From Sphagnum compactum (lineage: Eukaryota; Bryophyta; Sphagnopsida; Sphagnales), in the NCBI GenBank assembly GCA_965153455.1, contig OZ234494.1, positions 18,662,001 to 18,726,000 of the forward strand: a stretch of 64,000 bases of DNA. Reading direction: 5' to 3'. Under the pieces are notes generated by a model that saw only the letters and a program-made list of their open reading frames with translations, had not been told where the DNA came from and did not search any database. Position numbers and translations under genes: made by a program. This document shows positions 24,357-36,724 of this stretch, piece after piece. Position 1 is the first letter of the stretch; every line of letters begins with the position of its first letter.

Positions 24357-25680
24357 CTTCCAAACTGCTGCTGGTGGAGTGTATTGGTCTGATGTTCCGG
24401 AGGCCGGAGGAGGAGGCTGATGTGAGGAGCTTATTTAGAGATTGAGACTCTGAGACCAGCTTCTCCTTGGAAAAACACTTTGTGCTGATGATGATGACGC
24501 AAGTTCAAGCTGAGGAGGAAGACGATGGTTGTCGCTAGGAATGAGATTTGATTTGCATACGAAGAGTGCACTGCGTCCTGCCTTCAAACTCGAAGCAAGA
24601 CGTCTGGCAACACACCATTTTCTGCTGAGACGAACAACAAGTCGCTGGGTGAAACACGAAATGCGTGAAAAGAGAACACAAATCCACAAAACTCTCCAGA
24701 ATGAGTGTCGTCGACAAACAACAATCGAAGATCTCAGAACTTTCTACTGCTGCTATTCTCTCTCTCGCGGAAATTGAGAAACTAATTGTTGACCACAACA
24801 ACAGCAGCTAGGATTTTTTATTGCCAACAGCATGCATGAAACCCTTGAACAACGGGAATTTAAAAAAACAAACAAACACAAACAGCAAACAGCCAAGAAG
24901 AAACACAAAGATCGAAGGATGTCAAACCGCCCGCAGGAACTATACTAAATCGGAATGACGGACACCGTTCTCTCTCGTTTCTTCCTTCAAACAAACGGTT
25001 CTAAAGGTTGCAGTAAAAACAAGAAGAGCACACAAAGAAGTCAACAACAAAAAAGGGAAATCACCTTGAACGACGGCTGCTGCTGCTGGATGCTGGCGGC
25101 TGCTGCTGAAAACCAAACAAAACCGCGAGAAAAACAGTACAACAATCTTCTTCGGAGAAAACCAAAAAGCTTCGAAAAACCAAATCAGCAACAACAATAC
25201 CAAAAGTTGAGAAAACGATGCAATTCTTCGCAAAGAGAAAGTTCCCGAACTCTCTCTCTCTCTCTCTCAGAGAGAATTTTTGGAGCAAAAAAACAGAAGA
25301 AGGATAGAACGACCACGTGCGTGCAGTAGTAATACCTAGCGTGCTGCTACACCAAGAAAAAACACAACAAAGGATGTGTGTAAGATATGGGACAAGAAAC
25401 GGCAGCCAAACCGATCTCCCGAGACTCGAACTCCCGCCCAAAAAGAAAAGGAGTTGGAATTTGCGAGGAAGAAAGAAACAAGAATCAAATGAAATGAAAT
25501 GAAATGAGAGCAAAAATCAATCAAAGAAAGCCAAGAAAAACCAACAAGAGCAACAAGAAAAGCTATGGCAATTGAAGACAAAGAAAGAAGGGGGCCAAAA
25601 GAAGAAGGAAATGAAAGGGATTTTAGATCAGAGTGCAGGGAAAACAGAACCTCCTGCTGCTGCTGTCCACGTGCATACAT
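24357..25680 (-). promoter_or_regulatory. SPX 5' leader and proximal promoter, pyrimidine-rich
   Basis: On the gene's sense (minus) strand this region is strongly C/T-rich, including a CT run at about 25250-25270, which suits plant leader and Y-patch sequence. Two G-box cores CACGTG lie at 25314-25319 and 25668-25673. The exact transcription start is not visible. Open frames on the opposite strand are Lys/Gln-rich composition artefacts. Confidence 0.45.
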
Positions 25681-25696
25681 ACCAGTGTTGGCAGGT

Positions 25697-25750
25697 TCAG
25701 GTCAGGTTATAAGGTTAAGTTCTACAGTGGTTTGCTCAGGTCAGGTTATA
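25697..25750. repeat. Perfect 15-bp direct repeat, TCAGGTCAGGTTATA
   Basis: The 15-mer occurs at 25697-25711 and 25736-25750, a 39-bp period, just upstream of the SPX leader. Each copy ends in a TTATA segment. Duplicate promoter elements are possible but unproven. Confidence 0.7.
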
Positions 25751-26455
25751 TTGTTAACTTCGAGAGTGTTTGGGATGGGGGAAGGTTTCAAGTTTTCTTT
25801 CTTAAAATCGCTCTTGGAACCTTAACTGGACAACCAACCCCCACTTATTTCCAAAATTGAATGAAAATTTGAACTGAGAGTGTTTACCTTTTTCTTCTCT
25901 TTTTTAAAAAATTCAGGTTCCTTTAGGTACACAAGTACAATTTTATTGCAAGAAATACAAACTTGAGTCTTGATCTTATATTTTAGACAAGTTATTGTAT
26001 TTGATTAGTTGTACATAATTAATATTACATAATCTTTATTATGTTGGAGTGTGTGCATTTAGTGTGAACTAATTAATTAATTAAATGATTAGAACCCAAG
26101 GTTTTAAATTTTCATAAAATTGATCTCAAGAGCGGAGCAAAAGTTTCATAAAAACAAAAAAAATAAAAATTTAGAACCTTTTGAAATCAAAGAATCGACC
26201 AACAATGATGTAATGCCCAAATAAGAGAAGCACCCAGTTCATACGTAGAAAGGGCATTAAAAAAATTAAATGGAGGATGATCTCTTCTCATTGGTTTCTT
26301 TCAAAATTTTATTTTATTTGTACATTAAGAAATGATGGTTTCATTTGATTACTTACACTAAATTAAAATGTACTAAATTAAAATGTATCTACACTAATTG
26401 ATTCTCACTGTTGGGTGGGTATCAGGTGAAAATAATTTCCTAATGATCCGGAGAA

Positions 26456-26476
26456 CCCACCCACCCACCCACCCAC
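26456..26476. repeat. (CCCA)n simple repeat
   Basis: A short C-rich ACCC/CCCA run lies beside the P1BS-like motifs. It is a simple repeat with no evident role. Confidence 0.8.
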
Positions 26477-26554
26477 TGCGGGGAGACCGGCCATCTGTCG
26501 TAAGTAGGTATACAGCCTCTGACTTTGAACGGAAGTATGCCTTTGTGCTTTTAG

Positions 26555-26644
26555 GCATATGCTGCAGCCTGCTTCCTATCCTAATGAGGGTAACCTTCCT
26601 CGAACTTATGACACTAACAATTGGTCCGTAATAGTCGAATATGC
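26555..26644 (-). promoter_or_regulatory. Pair of P1BS-like motifs upstream of SPX
   Basis: GCATATGC at 26555-26562 and GAATATGC at 26637-26644 both fit GNATATNC, the binding motif of PHR-type MYB-CC factors that drive SPX genes under phosphate starvation. They lie about 2.2-2.3 kb upstream of the SPX start codon. The distance is long and the motif short, so chance occurrence is a real alternative. Confidence 0.3.
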
Positions 26645-26699
26645 TTTCCATCCCCAACCCCCCACCCTTTTTTTAAAATACCCACCAAACCAAGCCAAA

Positions 26700-27395
26700 C
26701 CGAACTAAGGTAACCCCCCTGTATCAGATGACATTGACCGTGCATGCATGCCCGACAAGTTTCGAGCATGTTCTCTGGGGTTTGATTGTTTTTGGGTTTT
26801 GTCTTGTACTCGAGGAGATTGGATGTATTTTCCCTTGGAAAGAAGAAAGGCAGTAATAATAATAATAATAATAAGTTTTAATATTACTTACAATAATTAT
26901 TTATTTATTTACTTATTTTTTATTATTATTATTATCTTGAGTTCTTTTGAAATCACTATTGGGCTTCGCACCCAATTTTGTGAAAGTTGAAACTATGTAA
27001 AAAAAATTATTTTGAAAAAAAAAAAAAACTTTCATCTGGTAGTACTGTCTCTGCATTCGGATGCAAAACAAAGAATGTTGTCTGATAAATTAAAATTATT
27101 GTCCTTATGTTGTCGGGGCCAAAAAGAAATTAGTGTTTTCAAGTCCAAATATAACATTTACTGGGTTAAATATACCATAGTTAGTACCTGGGCCCAGTTT
27201 GACTCTAATTATAATATTTTAAGAAATGTTGAACTTTTCAACAAATAAATAAATAAATAAAAATCTTCAAACATATTTTTATCTGAAAGAAAATAAAGAA
27301 TCTGATGGAATATCTGGGAATATATCATTTGTGGAAATGAAATCCTCAAAAAATCAATTAATTATACTACAAACATGTGTCAATGTGACCATGGT
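26700..27395. other. Intergenic DNA with simple repeats
   Basis: It contains an (ATA)n run at about 26853-26873 and A-rich stretches. No gene was recognised. Confidence 0.5.
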
Positions 27396-27396
27396 A

Positions 27397-27786
27397 CTAT
27401 GGTATACCCACAAAGAACCCTTTTCTCACTAAGGTGAAGGTACTACTGTAGGTGGTGTTTCCAGTTGACAAAGTCCTGACTTCATTAGCCACTTTGACTA
27501 CGTGATATTTAACCAAAGACTGCACCCCCTTTGTTAGCTTGGCAGACAGACCCTGGTCTCCATGGTCTTTCCCGTGATCCCCGTGTCTGAGACTTGGGTC
27601 GGATATGCTTTCTGTATATGCGGCCAACCGAATTTGATTTTTGGGGACATAGGTACACAATAAGGTTTTAATTACTTTCAGTAGGCCCGGGGTGGAGGGG
27701 GAGACCTCATCCATGATCAGAGAACACCCACTGGGCTGAAACAGTTGATACATAGGCTCACCCAATCCAACTATGAGACGTGGCAT
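27397..27786 (-). other. Unrecognised open frame, 129 codons from the first ATG
   Basis: A minus-strand frame starts with ATG at 27786 and ends at 27397. The sequence is less AT-rich than its flanks, and the predicted protein alternates short hydrophobic segments with a His/Asp/Gly-rich patch. I recognise no family, see no splice partner or promoter, and its start overlaps a 61-bp duplication. It may be a chance frame or a decayed fragment. Confidence 0.2.
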
Positions 27787-27898
27787 GGATAACAACTTTT
27801 CACACTTGATACGTAGACTCACCCAATCTAACTATGAGACGTGGCATGGATGACAATAAGTGTCAGATGACATGCCACGAGCCACATCTCATAGTTCA
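27745..27898. repeat. 61-bp direct repeat followed by an inverted copy
   Basis: TTGATACATAGGCTCACCCA at 27745 recurs with three changes at 27806, both followed by AACTATGAGACGTGGCATGG. The end of the unit then appears inverted at about 27870-27898 (CATGCCAC...ATCTCATAGTT) with a 7-8 bp insertion, so the second copy can fold back. Confidence 0.75.
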
Positions 27899-27904
27899 CA
27901 TAAC

Positions 27905-28305
27905 ACCCATAACTTGTCACTTGGAGTTTTGATGGCTTTGCATGAGACCTATAACTCATCATTTGGAGTTTTGATGGCTCTGCATGAGACCCATAATTTG
28001 TCACTGGAAGTTTTGATGCCTTTCCATGAGACCCATAACTCGTCACTGGAGGTTTTGATGCCTTTGCATGATGAGACCCATAACTCGTCACTTGAAGTTT
28101 TGATGCCTTTGCATGAGACCCATAGCTCGTCACTTGAAGTTTTGATGCCTTTGCATGAGACCCATAACTTGTCACTCCGAGTTTTGATGGCTTTGAAAGA
28201 GACCCATAACCTGTCATTTGGAGTTTTCGTGTTTTGCACGAAACATGTAACTTTGTCACTTGGGAGTTTTCTTGCTTTGCAATGAGACCCATAACTTTGT
28301 CACTT
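27905..28305. repeat. 42-bp minisatellite, about 9-10 copies
   Basis: The unit is ACCCATAACTYGTCACTTGR followed by AGTTTTGATGSCTTTGCATGAG. Most copies are exactly 42 bp and one has a 3-bp insertion. The last two copies are the most divergent and are frame-shifted. Because the unit length is a multiple of three and lacks stops, long repetitive frames are open on both strands (14-residue periods). No transcript context supports coding. Confidence 0.93.
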
Positions 28306-28319
28306 CTCATTTCTCATGT

Positions 28320-30660
28320 TTTAGGTTTTAGGGTTTAATTGTCATGCTTTAGAACAACCTAGGCTTAGGTTGTTAATTCCCAATAGAGATTAAATTATTG
28401 CTGATGGTGGTGGTGGTGGTGGAAGCAGCAATGAAATTGCAATAGGTTTCGGATATTACTTGATCCTCAGGAGCCTAGGATTGACTTCAAAACAAAGGGG
28501 TAGTAGTAGTTCCAGAAGCTTTTTGCATTAGTAGATGTCTGGAGAAAGGGTGGAAAAACACATTCAAACTTGGTGTCTTCTATGTCCTTCTCTTCTTTGA
28601 GCTTCGGTCAGTTGTTCTTCTCCAAGTAAAGAAAATTTGACTCCCGCACTCACCAAAAGTACGTGGAATGATGTTTGGATCTGTCACACGTGAAATAATA
28701 TTGCGTGCTTTATTTTACAATCAGTGATTAAACAAGTGACACTTGAAACGCTTGTCCCATCCCTCTATGAAATGACAGATTTGTTGAGCCACCGACTATA
28801 GACATAATTCAACATTGAATCCAGCATGGGGAACAAACAACCCACCCAACATGGTCGTTGCAACAGAAATAGGTTAACTATCATCTATGTTGAGTAGGTA
28901 CCATGTAACCCACAATTGCAATTCATTCGTCAATCATTGAAGAGGAAGAGAAAAAGACATGGTCTGCCTTTCTCCCCTTCCTCTTCTTTTATCCAGTTCC
29001 GATTAAAATACCATCCCAATCCATGTTTTCAGAATACATGGGATTATGGTGAAATTTGCCTAAATTCATGCAAAATTCTGAAATATGGCATTAGCTTCTT
29101 GGTTGATTTTATGGACAAATCCCCCAAATATACATGTATAGTGTTTCTAGTGAATTTATTTTAACATGAAATTAAGTGAAATCTATTTATTTCAATTTTT
29201 TCACTATATATATATATTTATTTATTTATTTATTTTTAGCCTTGATCCATATTTCTATTTTTATAACTCTTGGGTTCTTTTGGGCTGAAAATGAAGAAGA
29301 TCTCCTTCAGGTTCATACTTTATTGGGGCATGACTTTAGGCAATGACTATGCATTCAATTGGGTCTATTATAACCTTAATGCCAAAAGTAGGTTGGGCCT
29401 TATAGTGAGAAATAGCTGATTTTCATGGATGCCTACGAAAATTACTTTGGTAAGTTAAAAATAAGTTAAAAAGTCTAGAACTTAAAGTCTTAAAATTAAG
29501 AAGTAGGGAAGGGGAAGCAAATGCTTTTATACTTCACTTACTTCAAAGATATATCCTAATTAAATTTAAGGAAATTTCTTTTCGTTTCCTTCCCATGCAA
29601 TCTTTGGTTTTGTTGCAAATTTTCATGGTTTTGAAAAAGTAATATATATTTCTATGCATATTGTAGAACAAAGTAAATCTGAAACATAATTATCATTAAT
29701 AAATAAGCTTAAATAATTTAAAATATCATGGCATTGGCCCTTGTGTATTTTACACCTTTATTATTATGCCCATCCTGAAGTTAGTTATTGAATACATTGG
29801 GAATCGTGTTTCTAGAAGCTTATTTAGGTACTTATTCAAAGGAAATGCCAATTGCAAGCAATGATATTTTTTCAGCAATTATTTTTTGACAAAAAAAAAA
29901 TTGGGAAATTTCTGTGTTGTTAGGTAAATTCAACTGATTTTATTAATATTTTGCACCCAAAAAAAAAAAAAAACCCCTTGATTGGGATTAATTGGGTGGG
30001 ATGGATGGATGGATGGATGGATGAGTGAGTGGGGGTGTCTGACCACAAATTAAATTTCTTAAAAGGACTTTTCACTATTAAAGTTCAATACCATCCAAGA
30101 AAGGACCTCATAGCCTCCAATCAAAAAAAGATGAGAATATTCTCGGGAATCCCCATGGGAGCCAACCCCCAAACTGGGAATATGCTAAAATGCTTTCTTT
30201 CAGGTGAAGAATAAGCCCAAAGCATATTCCCTTAGGTACCGCACTAAATCATTGTGCCCCATTGAATGTACCAGTTTGGTTTCACATTTTGAGGAATTGT
30301 CACCAGGTGTTAGTTACTGTGGTCACTGAGTCAAATCATTGCTGAGGGTGGTAGCTCGTTCCGGGGACATCTCTGTGCCCTTGTACCATGGCAAGTTCAA
30401 ACATTTCAGTGTTGAATAATTATTTTCTTCTGAAGATTCCATGTGCACAATAGGATATTCCAGAATATCCTAAAAGATTCCTTTACGAGATTTGGTTTTT
30501 CTTTTCTTTTCTTTTTTTTTTTGGGGGAAAAATAATGTTTTTTGAAATCGGTGTCCAATCTGCCAGCGTAACTAGGGTACATATTTTACCTGTAGTTGGT
30601 TGGTTTAAGGAACTTGCCATACTGTACAGAGCCATGGAGCTCAGTCTTGTTTCCTTTTTT
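28320..30660. other. Intergenic DNA, no gene recognised
   Basis: It holds several simple repeats: (GGT)n near 28405, (ATTT)n near 29217-29235 and (GGAT)n at about 30000-30023. Open frames are short and unremarkable. Confidence 0.5.
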
Positions 30661-31135
30661 TTTGGGTCAATTTTGTGATCATCTGGAAGAAAAGAAATTT
30701 TAGCCACATTTGGCTATATACCAGATATGAATGTTTTCTTTTTTAAAAGGAGCCTTCTATATTCTTTGCTACCTATTGGAACTTATCATTGAAATCTGAG
30801 GATTTGGGAAAATAATGCTCAAAATTTGACAATTTGGGGCCATTTTTCCCATGATAAATCCCTTGTATAGGTTGAAATCATATTTTGCAGCTGAAAATTT
30901 GGCAACAAAATCCCTGCGTAATGGGCTTAGTGTTAAATTTTTTTTGATTTTGTGATGTTGCTGAAGTGGTGATCATTCAAAAAAACATTTAGCCAAATTT
31001 GGCTATGCCAAACATGTAAATAAAAAGGGAAAAGGATTCTTCTATGTTTCTTTGCCCTACTAGAACTTACCATAAAAATCTAGGTATTTGCAAAACAAAT
31101 CTAAAAATCTTGCAAATTTGGGAGGGAGGGGTGAA
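30661..31135 (+). repeat. Copies 3 and 4 of the TAGCC...GGCTA repeat, in tandem
   Basis: TAGCCACATTTGGCTA (30701-30716) and TAGCCAAATTTGGCTA (30990-31005, a perfect 16-bp palindrome) lie about 289 bp apart. Shared flanks follow in both: an AAAAGG...CTTCTAT segment, TTCTTTG or TTTCTTTG with CTACT or CTACC, GAACTTA and then AAATCT. Copy 4 ends where the retroelement fragment begins. It is an unclassified dispersed repeat. Confidence 0.75.
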
Positions 31136-31147
31136 AGGGGAAGAGGG

Positions 31148-32616
31148 GGTTCCAAATCTTCTTACACATGAGTCTGGTCTTCATATTCTAGGTGCTCCAA
31201 TGGGTTCTTTGCCATTTGTGGAGTCTTTCATATCAAAGGCACTCCAAGAAGACCTCAGCATGATCACTAGGGTAGATCCTCAAGCAATTTTTGCAATGCT
31301 TTCATTTTATACCCAACAGCCAAGCTACTTATAGCATATTGTATTTCCATCATTAAGTACCTTGCAACGTCATACCGAGTTTGATGCTCATACCATAACT
31401 ATGTTAAAAAATTTATTAAAGTCAGGATCTTTTGGCACCACAGTGGGCCATTTGGCTCATCATCAAGTCACTATTCTTACTTCTTTAGGGGGCTAAGCCA
31501 TCCCTCAATGGTATGACGTGTTGTCCTTGCCTTTTTAGGATGTTGGGTTTTGATCGCTTTTGCACTAGTCTTTTGTTTCCAACAAGATGATCACCCTACT
31601 CTTTTTAATGTGGTGACACATGTAGAAATCAATATTTATCCCTTCCAAGTAGCATTACACACACATACTTGTGTGTTGTTACCTGAGGTCATCCGATCAC
31701 ATGTTTTGTCTTTCAAAAGTCTAATAGTGCAATCATATCCTAAAATGTAGTCTTCTTTGATGGACCAACTACACTAGCATGAATTTATTTCACTTTTAAC
31801 AGATGTTCCTTTGAATGTTGTGTGAACACGTTTTTATTCTTGTGCATGTCCAATAGTAAGGGCTTGGTTGTTAGCTCATCCCAACACCCCTTCATTATGT
31901 TTATCCTCCGCCCATTTTCTTACAGCACTTTGTATTCGTCTTAGTATACCACATCCTACAGTTGCGCATCTTTCACAATGTCAGTGTGGTCATACCATCG
32001 ATGATTTGGGTATCGATTTGTTACGTTGCCTGTGCAGGAGTGAACACAATACAACCCATGATACGCTTTAAAATACCATTGTAGCTATTTTGTCGAAAAA
32101 TGAAACTCATGTACAAAAAAAGGCATTTCATTTTTCCCTTGCCACACACGAAGACAAGTGGATATTTTCATCACTATAAACATCTTTCAAACCTTAGTGA
32201 ACGTTGTCATTGCCGACCCAATTTATATAGATTTAGTGCAGTGTGCTTCAACGACAACAACGCATGCAATGATAATTGTCACTCAAGACAAAGCACAATC
32301 CTACACAGAGCAAACGCCAAGAGGTGATTTCATTCCCCTTGCCATAGAGACCTACAATTGTCTCCATCCTCGTTTTGATTCCTTTTTTACTTCTTGTGTA
32401 CATGCCAGTATAGCTCACCATCAGCAAACCTCCTTGGTTCCTTCGATGCTTATATCTCATTATAAGCAACGAATGTTGATAGCTTTACAGCGTGCGCAAG
32501 CCATCGCAATTCTTCAGCGGGTTGCCACACTTAGTCACAATTCTTCATATCTTCCACACATACCAGGTAATGCACCTCCATCATTAGTTGATTTGTGGCA
32601 AAGGATGCCCTTTTAA
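31148..32616 (+). mobile_element. Decayed non-LTR retrotransposon ORF (C-terminal part)
   Basis: Conceptual pieces in shifting frames line up with the C-terminal part of a plant/algal non-LTR reverse transcriptase polyprotein: HILGAPMGSLPFVESF then AMLSFYTQQ (about 31.16-31.33 kb), LSIPHPTVAHLSQCQCGHTI and DLLRCLCRSE (about 31.93-32.04 kb, a Cys/His cluster), VVIADP, then FIPLAIETYNCLH and ALQRAQAIAIL up to NAPPSLVDLWQRMPF with a stop at 32614. The order matches my memory of such elements, which carry a restriction-endonuclease-like (PD-(D/E)XK type) tail. Several stops and frameshifts make it non-functional. The catalytic RT motifs upstream are missing, so it is 5'-truncated. No target-site duplication or poly(A) end was identified. 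Confidence 0.78.
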
Positions 32617-32830
32617 CATTACATCTTCGTCTTCCATTTCATTACTACTATTTTGATGGTCTTTGTTGGTCTTGGTTTTCCTTTTGTGTGTTTACATTTA
32701 CTTCGTAATGCCTTATACTTTCTATGGATGGATTTCCATCTTTGTTTATATATATATATACCTTGTTGAAAAGAAGACCTTGAGCACCTTCCAAAAATAC
32801 TAGATGTTCGTGAGGCCATATCACCCCATC

Positions 32831-32852
32831 CTCATTTGAGATCTCAAATGAG
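32831..32852. repeat. Perfect 22-bp palindrome
   Basis: CTCATTTGAGA is followed immediately by its exact reverse complement. It lies about 215 bp downstream of the retroelement stop. No function is evident. Confidence 0.85.
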
Positions 32853-32859
32853 ATTTTAA

Positions 32860-35800
32860 GACCTGAAGATGTGTAATAACTATAAATTGGGTTTAGGGTT
32901 TTGTGTCATCACTAGCAAATTGAAGAAATTGAAGCAGCAACGATGGTGCAAGCGAAACTGAATCCAATTGCCAAACGCAGATAACGGCTACGTGCTCTGT
33001 GAGCTGCAACCAAACTTGCTTGAACAAATCAAGGAAATGAAAAGCATGATAAGCAACCCCATGATACTATTGTGACAAAGTAATAGAAGGAAGATATGTA
33101 TGTGTTTATCTTTATGTCTCTATTTTTCTTTGTTTCTCCTTGTGGGTATGATGCATTTGTAAGTTTTGGTTTTTATGACAAAGTCAACGATGGGAGTGGT
33201 AACAACACAAGAAGGAATGTTTTATCATTTGAAAAAATAAATAGTAGGCTCATTGACTGCTTCTTATGAAAGACTACATGGTTCCAATCGTAACCCTAGC
33301 CTTCATCTAGATTTCGCCACCCCAAAGGAGATGAAAGAAAATAGTTTCATAATTTGGCACATGATTTGTTATGTGCTCTAGTTTTGGATCATGTCTTGAC
33401 ACGTACAACAGCTTGCCTATGCTATTTATTCCAACTGAATTTTGAATGGAAAGATGGGAGGGAGTGGGAGGTTACAAATGAATGTGCAAAAACTAGTGAC
33501 ACACCCACATAACAGTAGAACAATCTTTTTATGTTTCAAACAAGCCCAATTAGGGTTAATGAGGAATCGTGGGTCAAAGTCTAGGGTAGTACATGTTTCC
33601 ATATGCAAGCAGAGGCAACATCTGTGATGTTCTTACTACTCATAAGCCAAAAAAAATGTCTTCCAACTCAATTTCTTTTGCATATGGGCTAGTTTTTTGG
33701 TGAGTTTTGCATCTAAAAGAAAGGTAGTGTAAGCACTTTACAAACAAAAGGTATGAATGTGTTTGGTGATCAACTTCTTCAAACAATTATATTTGTTTTT
33801 TTGAGATTCAAGCCACATCCCATGTCCAAAACATTGTACAATCTACAAGAAGAATCCTCAAGGTTCATTGATCAATTAGCAAGCAATGATAAGTACCCTT
33901 GAGTGTCGGTTTGGTATTTATTCTTCAACATACCAAACTAATCCTGATTTTGGATTTTATTGACTTTTCCTTTCAAGGTAGAGACATTGCGATGCACCTA
34001 GAAATGGGCCAAAGCTTGGTATCCGTACATTCTAGGGTCATGTGGAGTGCACCATAGAAAGATTTCCAGTAAACACCATGTGTTTCCAATTTAGATTTGT
34101 AGTACCTTTACCATTCTGGCATCTTCTTGACGATTTTTTTAATTTTATATTTCCTTTTTTCTCTTTGGTAGGAAAAATTATAATTTTCTGAAATTTTTAC
34201 AGTTGAGGTGGGGGAAAAAAATGCCAAGTAATATTTCACTATTGTGTCCAAATTTTCAAATGTAGTCCTAACCCTAAATCATAACACATAGAAAAAATAT
34301 TAGACCCAATAGAAAATTTGAGCTACAAAAAGGTCATAATGGAGAGACTTCATTTAACCCACATTAGTTATAGAAGAAATCACCAACTTTGTCTATGTAT
34401 ATATGTATGATTTGAATGTTTTGTTTCAGTTGAGTCAAAAAACATGTTAACATTGCCAAGGATTCCATGGAATTGATTCCCAATGTTGTGATTTTGTATC
34501 ATGAATGAATGGGGTGCACAACTCATATCACCTATCCTGACATTGTTACATGGTTGGTCTCCATCATGTTGTCACATTATTCCAACTGTGATTACTTTTT
34601 GGCTTTTCTTACATTACATGTTCCTAACTAGCTTCAATTTTCTCCAAAACGATTGATTGATCACATTAATAGCACCTACTGAAATTACGAAGTGCATCAA
34701 CAATCTTAGCAAAACATCTGGCTTGTTGTGTGCATTTCTTGAGGTGATCATGCAAAGTGATTTTTGCAAGTATGTCAATGGGTTTGCAAAGCATGTATAC
34801 CACCACCAACATGTTTTTGTTGCCTTATGTTTTGGGTCATCTCTTGATGGTTGTAGAATGGATGCTATGATATTGGTATCACATAACATATCAATTGAGT
34901 ATGAATTTTCCTTTGTCCTTAATATATCTATACTTGCAACATTTATGGCTTTTATTGCATTCTCGTCCCATCCAACCATAGGTCAAGAGTAAAATCAACA
35001 AATATAAGTTTGCATTGTCATGATGGTTTTCTTGAACATGGTGTACATTGTTTCTCATTAAAAGCAAAGCATCAATGAACTTTAACAATGGCCAATGGCT
35101 AATTAGGGATTTTGGAAAACCATGGCCAAGCATAAGGTTTGAATATGTGGTTTGCATTTTCTATTACTAGGGTCTACTATAACTTTGGATATTGATGATG
35201 ATTATGATGTGCATAGATGTCCAAGATGTTTACGAAGTAGAAAAGGAAAAGGTGTTATTGGGAAAAAAACTATAACTAGTGCTCACCACCTTGGACTTTG
35301 ATATTAACATTCATCATCCCTATAAGCCACTAGTGGTAGCCATTAAGAAGTTTCAGGTGGTTACAAATACACTTGCGTAAGTTGCATGGAATTTTGTGAA
35401 TGATGGGTAAGCAAACTTCTACAAGAACTTGGCTTTTAGTCAACTAATATCACATGCTTGCAATTAAGCTGCAACTCCAAAAAATCAAAAGGGTTTTGTA
35501 TTTTGTGAAGGGTTGTTTCATACCATGTTTGGATCTTTATTTTTTTGCATATGTGTTATTGGCCTTTATTGGCAATGCCAACTGAAAAGTAGGTTAGGAG
35601 GTGTGAATTCTTAGGATATCTTGGCCCTTCTAATTGTTGACCGCCCATTGTGAGATGAACATTCTCAAATTGTTGCTTTTTCAATGTAAGACAATTTTTC
35701 GTTTGTTATTTAGACTATGATCATGTGGGGTGTTTCTTGGTATTACATGCAAGGTCAAATTGGAATTACAATTGATCGTTGTGTTATACTATGGACACAT

Positions 35801-36720
35801 GCAAGGTGAACTTAAGTCCTCTTAAAATTTTATGACTTATTTCAATGTATTGTAGCCTCTCAAGAAGCATTACTACTTGTCATTGAGGGGCATTAGGCAA
35901 AAATCAATTTTCACAATGTTTGAAAATGTTTCAATTTTTGCCATATTTTCAAAATTGGTTCCCCACTACCATTTGGGTGAAAGCTTACTTGGGTGGTACC
36001 ACTAAAAACCACCCACCCCAAAATCACAAGAATGTTGGCTTCATTTTAATTAATGAAAGGAGAAATTCTTTAAAAAAAAATTCCCAATTTTTTTATGATT
36101 AGCTTCCAAGAACCGTCACCTTTGATTTCCCAAGCCTTAGACATCTACAGTCAAAATCAATGCAAGATGTTTTTTGTTTTTACTTTGCTCCATTGACCTT
36201 GTGTCTCAACTTCAAACTTGCTTTCAAATTGCTACAAATTTTGTAAATGGCGTTTTATTTCTCCCATGCATCTAACTTGCAACAAATTTAATGTACATGG
36301 GGTTGCACACATGAAGCATCTTCCATCCATGTCGCCACTTTACCAAAGAAACAACCATTGTCAAATAGGCCTTTTCCTCCCACGAACGAAAGGTCCATGG
36401 ACCCTTTTGTGTCTCGTTTTTGGGATTGCAACTCATACCCAAATACACCCACCAAAAAGGTGCAACTTCAAATATTGATTGATATTGGTGATGTTGCATT
36501 TGGGGTCAGGGCCCACATAGGATTCAGACTTGGCATTTGCAAAACTTAAATTGTCTTTTTTTTATTGGCTTTTTCAAGAATGTGGAGACTTGAAATGAGT
36601 GAAGGATTTGGGGACAAATTATATTTTGGCTTGAATTCCAAACCAATTTGTGAATGAAAGTTGGAGATTTAACTATAATTTTGAAGGTAAAATTTCAAAG
36701 TTGAACTTTGAACTAACGTG
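32860..36720. other. AT-rich intergenic DNA, no gene recognised
   Basis: Open frames of 60-120 codons occur on both strands, for example 34614-34992 where both strands are open, but they match nothing I know and lack codon or splice support. Likely old repeat DNA. Confidence 0.5.
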
Positions 36721-36724
36721 TGAA

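Noticed and set aside
27905-28305. CRISPR-like regularly spaced repeats
   Set aside because: Units are contiguous tandem copies without unique spacers, and the DNA is plant nuclear.
27828-28310. Long repetitive proteins of 141-160 codons on both strands
   Set aside because: They are translations of the 42-bp minisatellite; both strands are open only because of the unit length.
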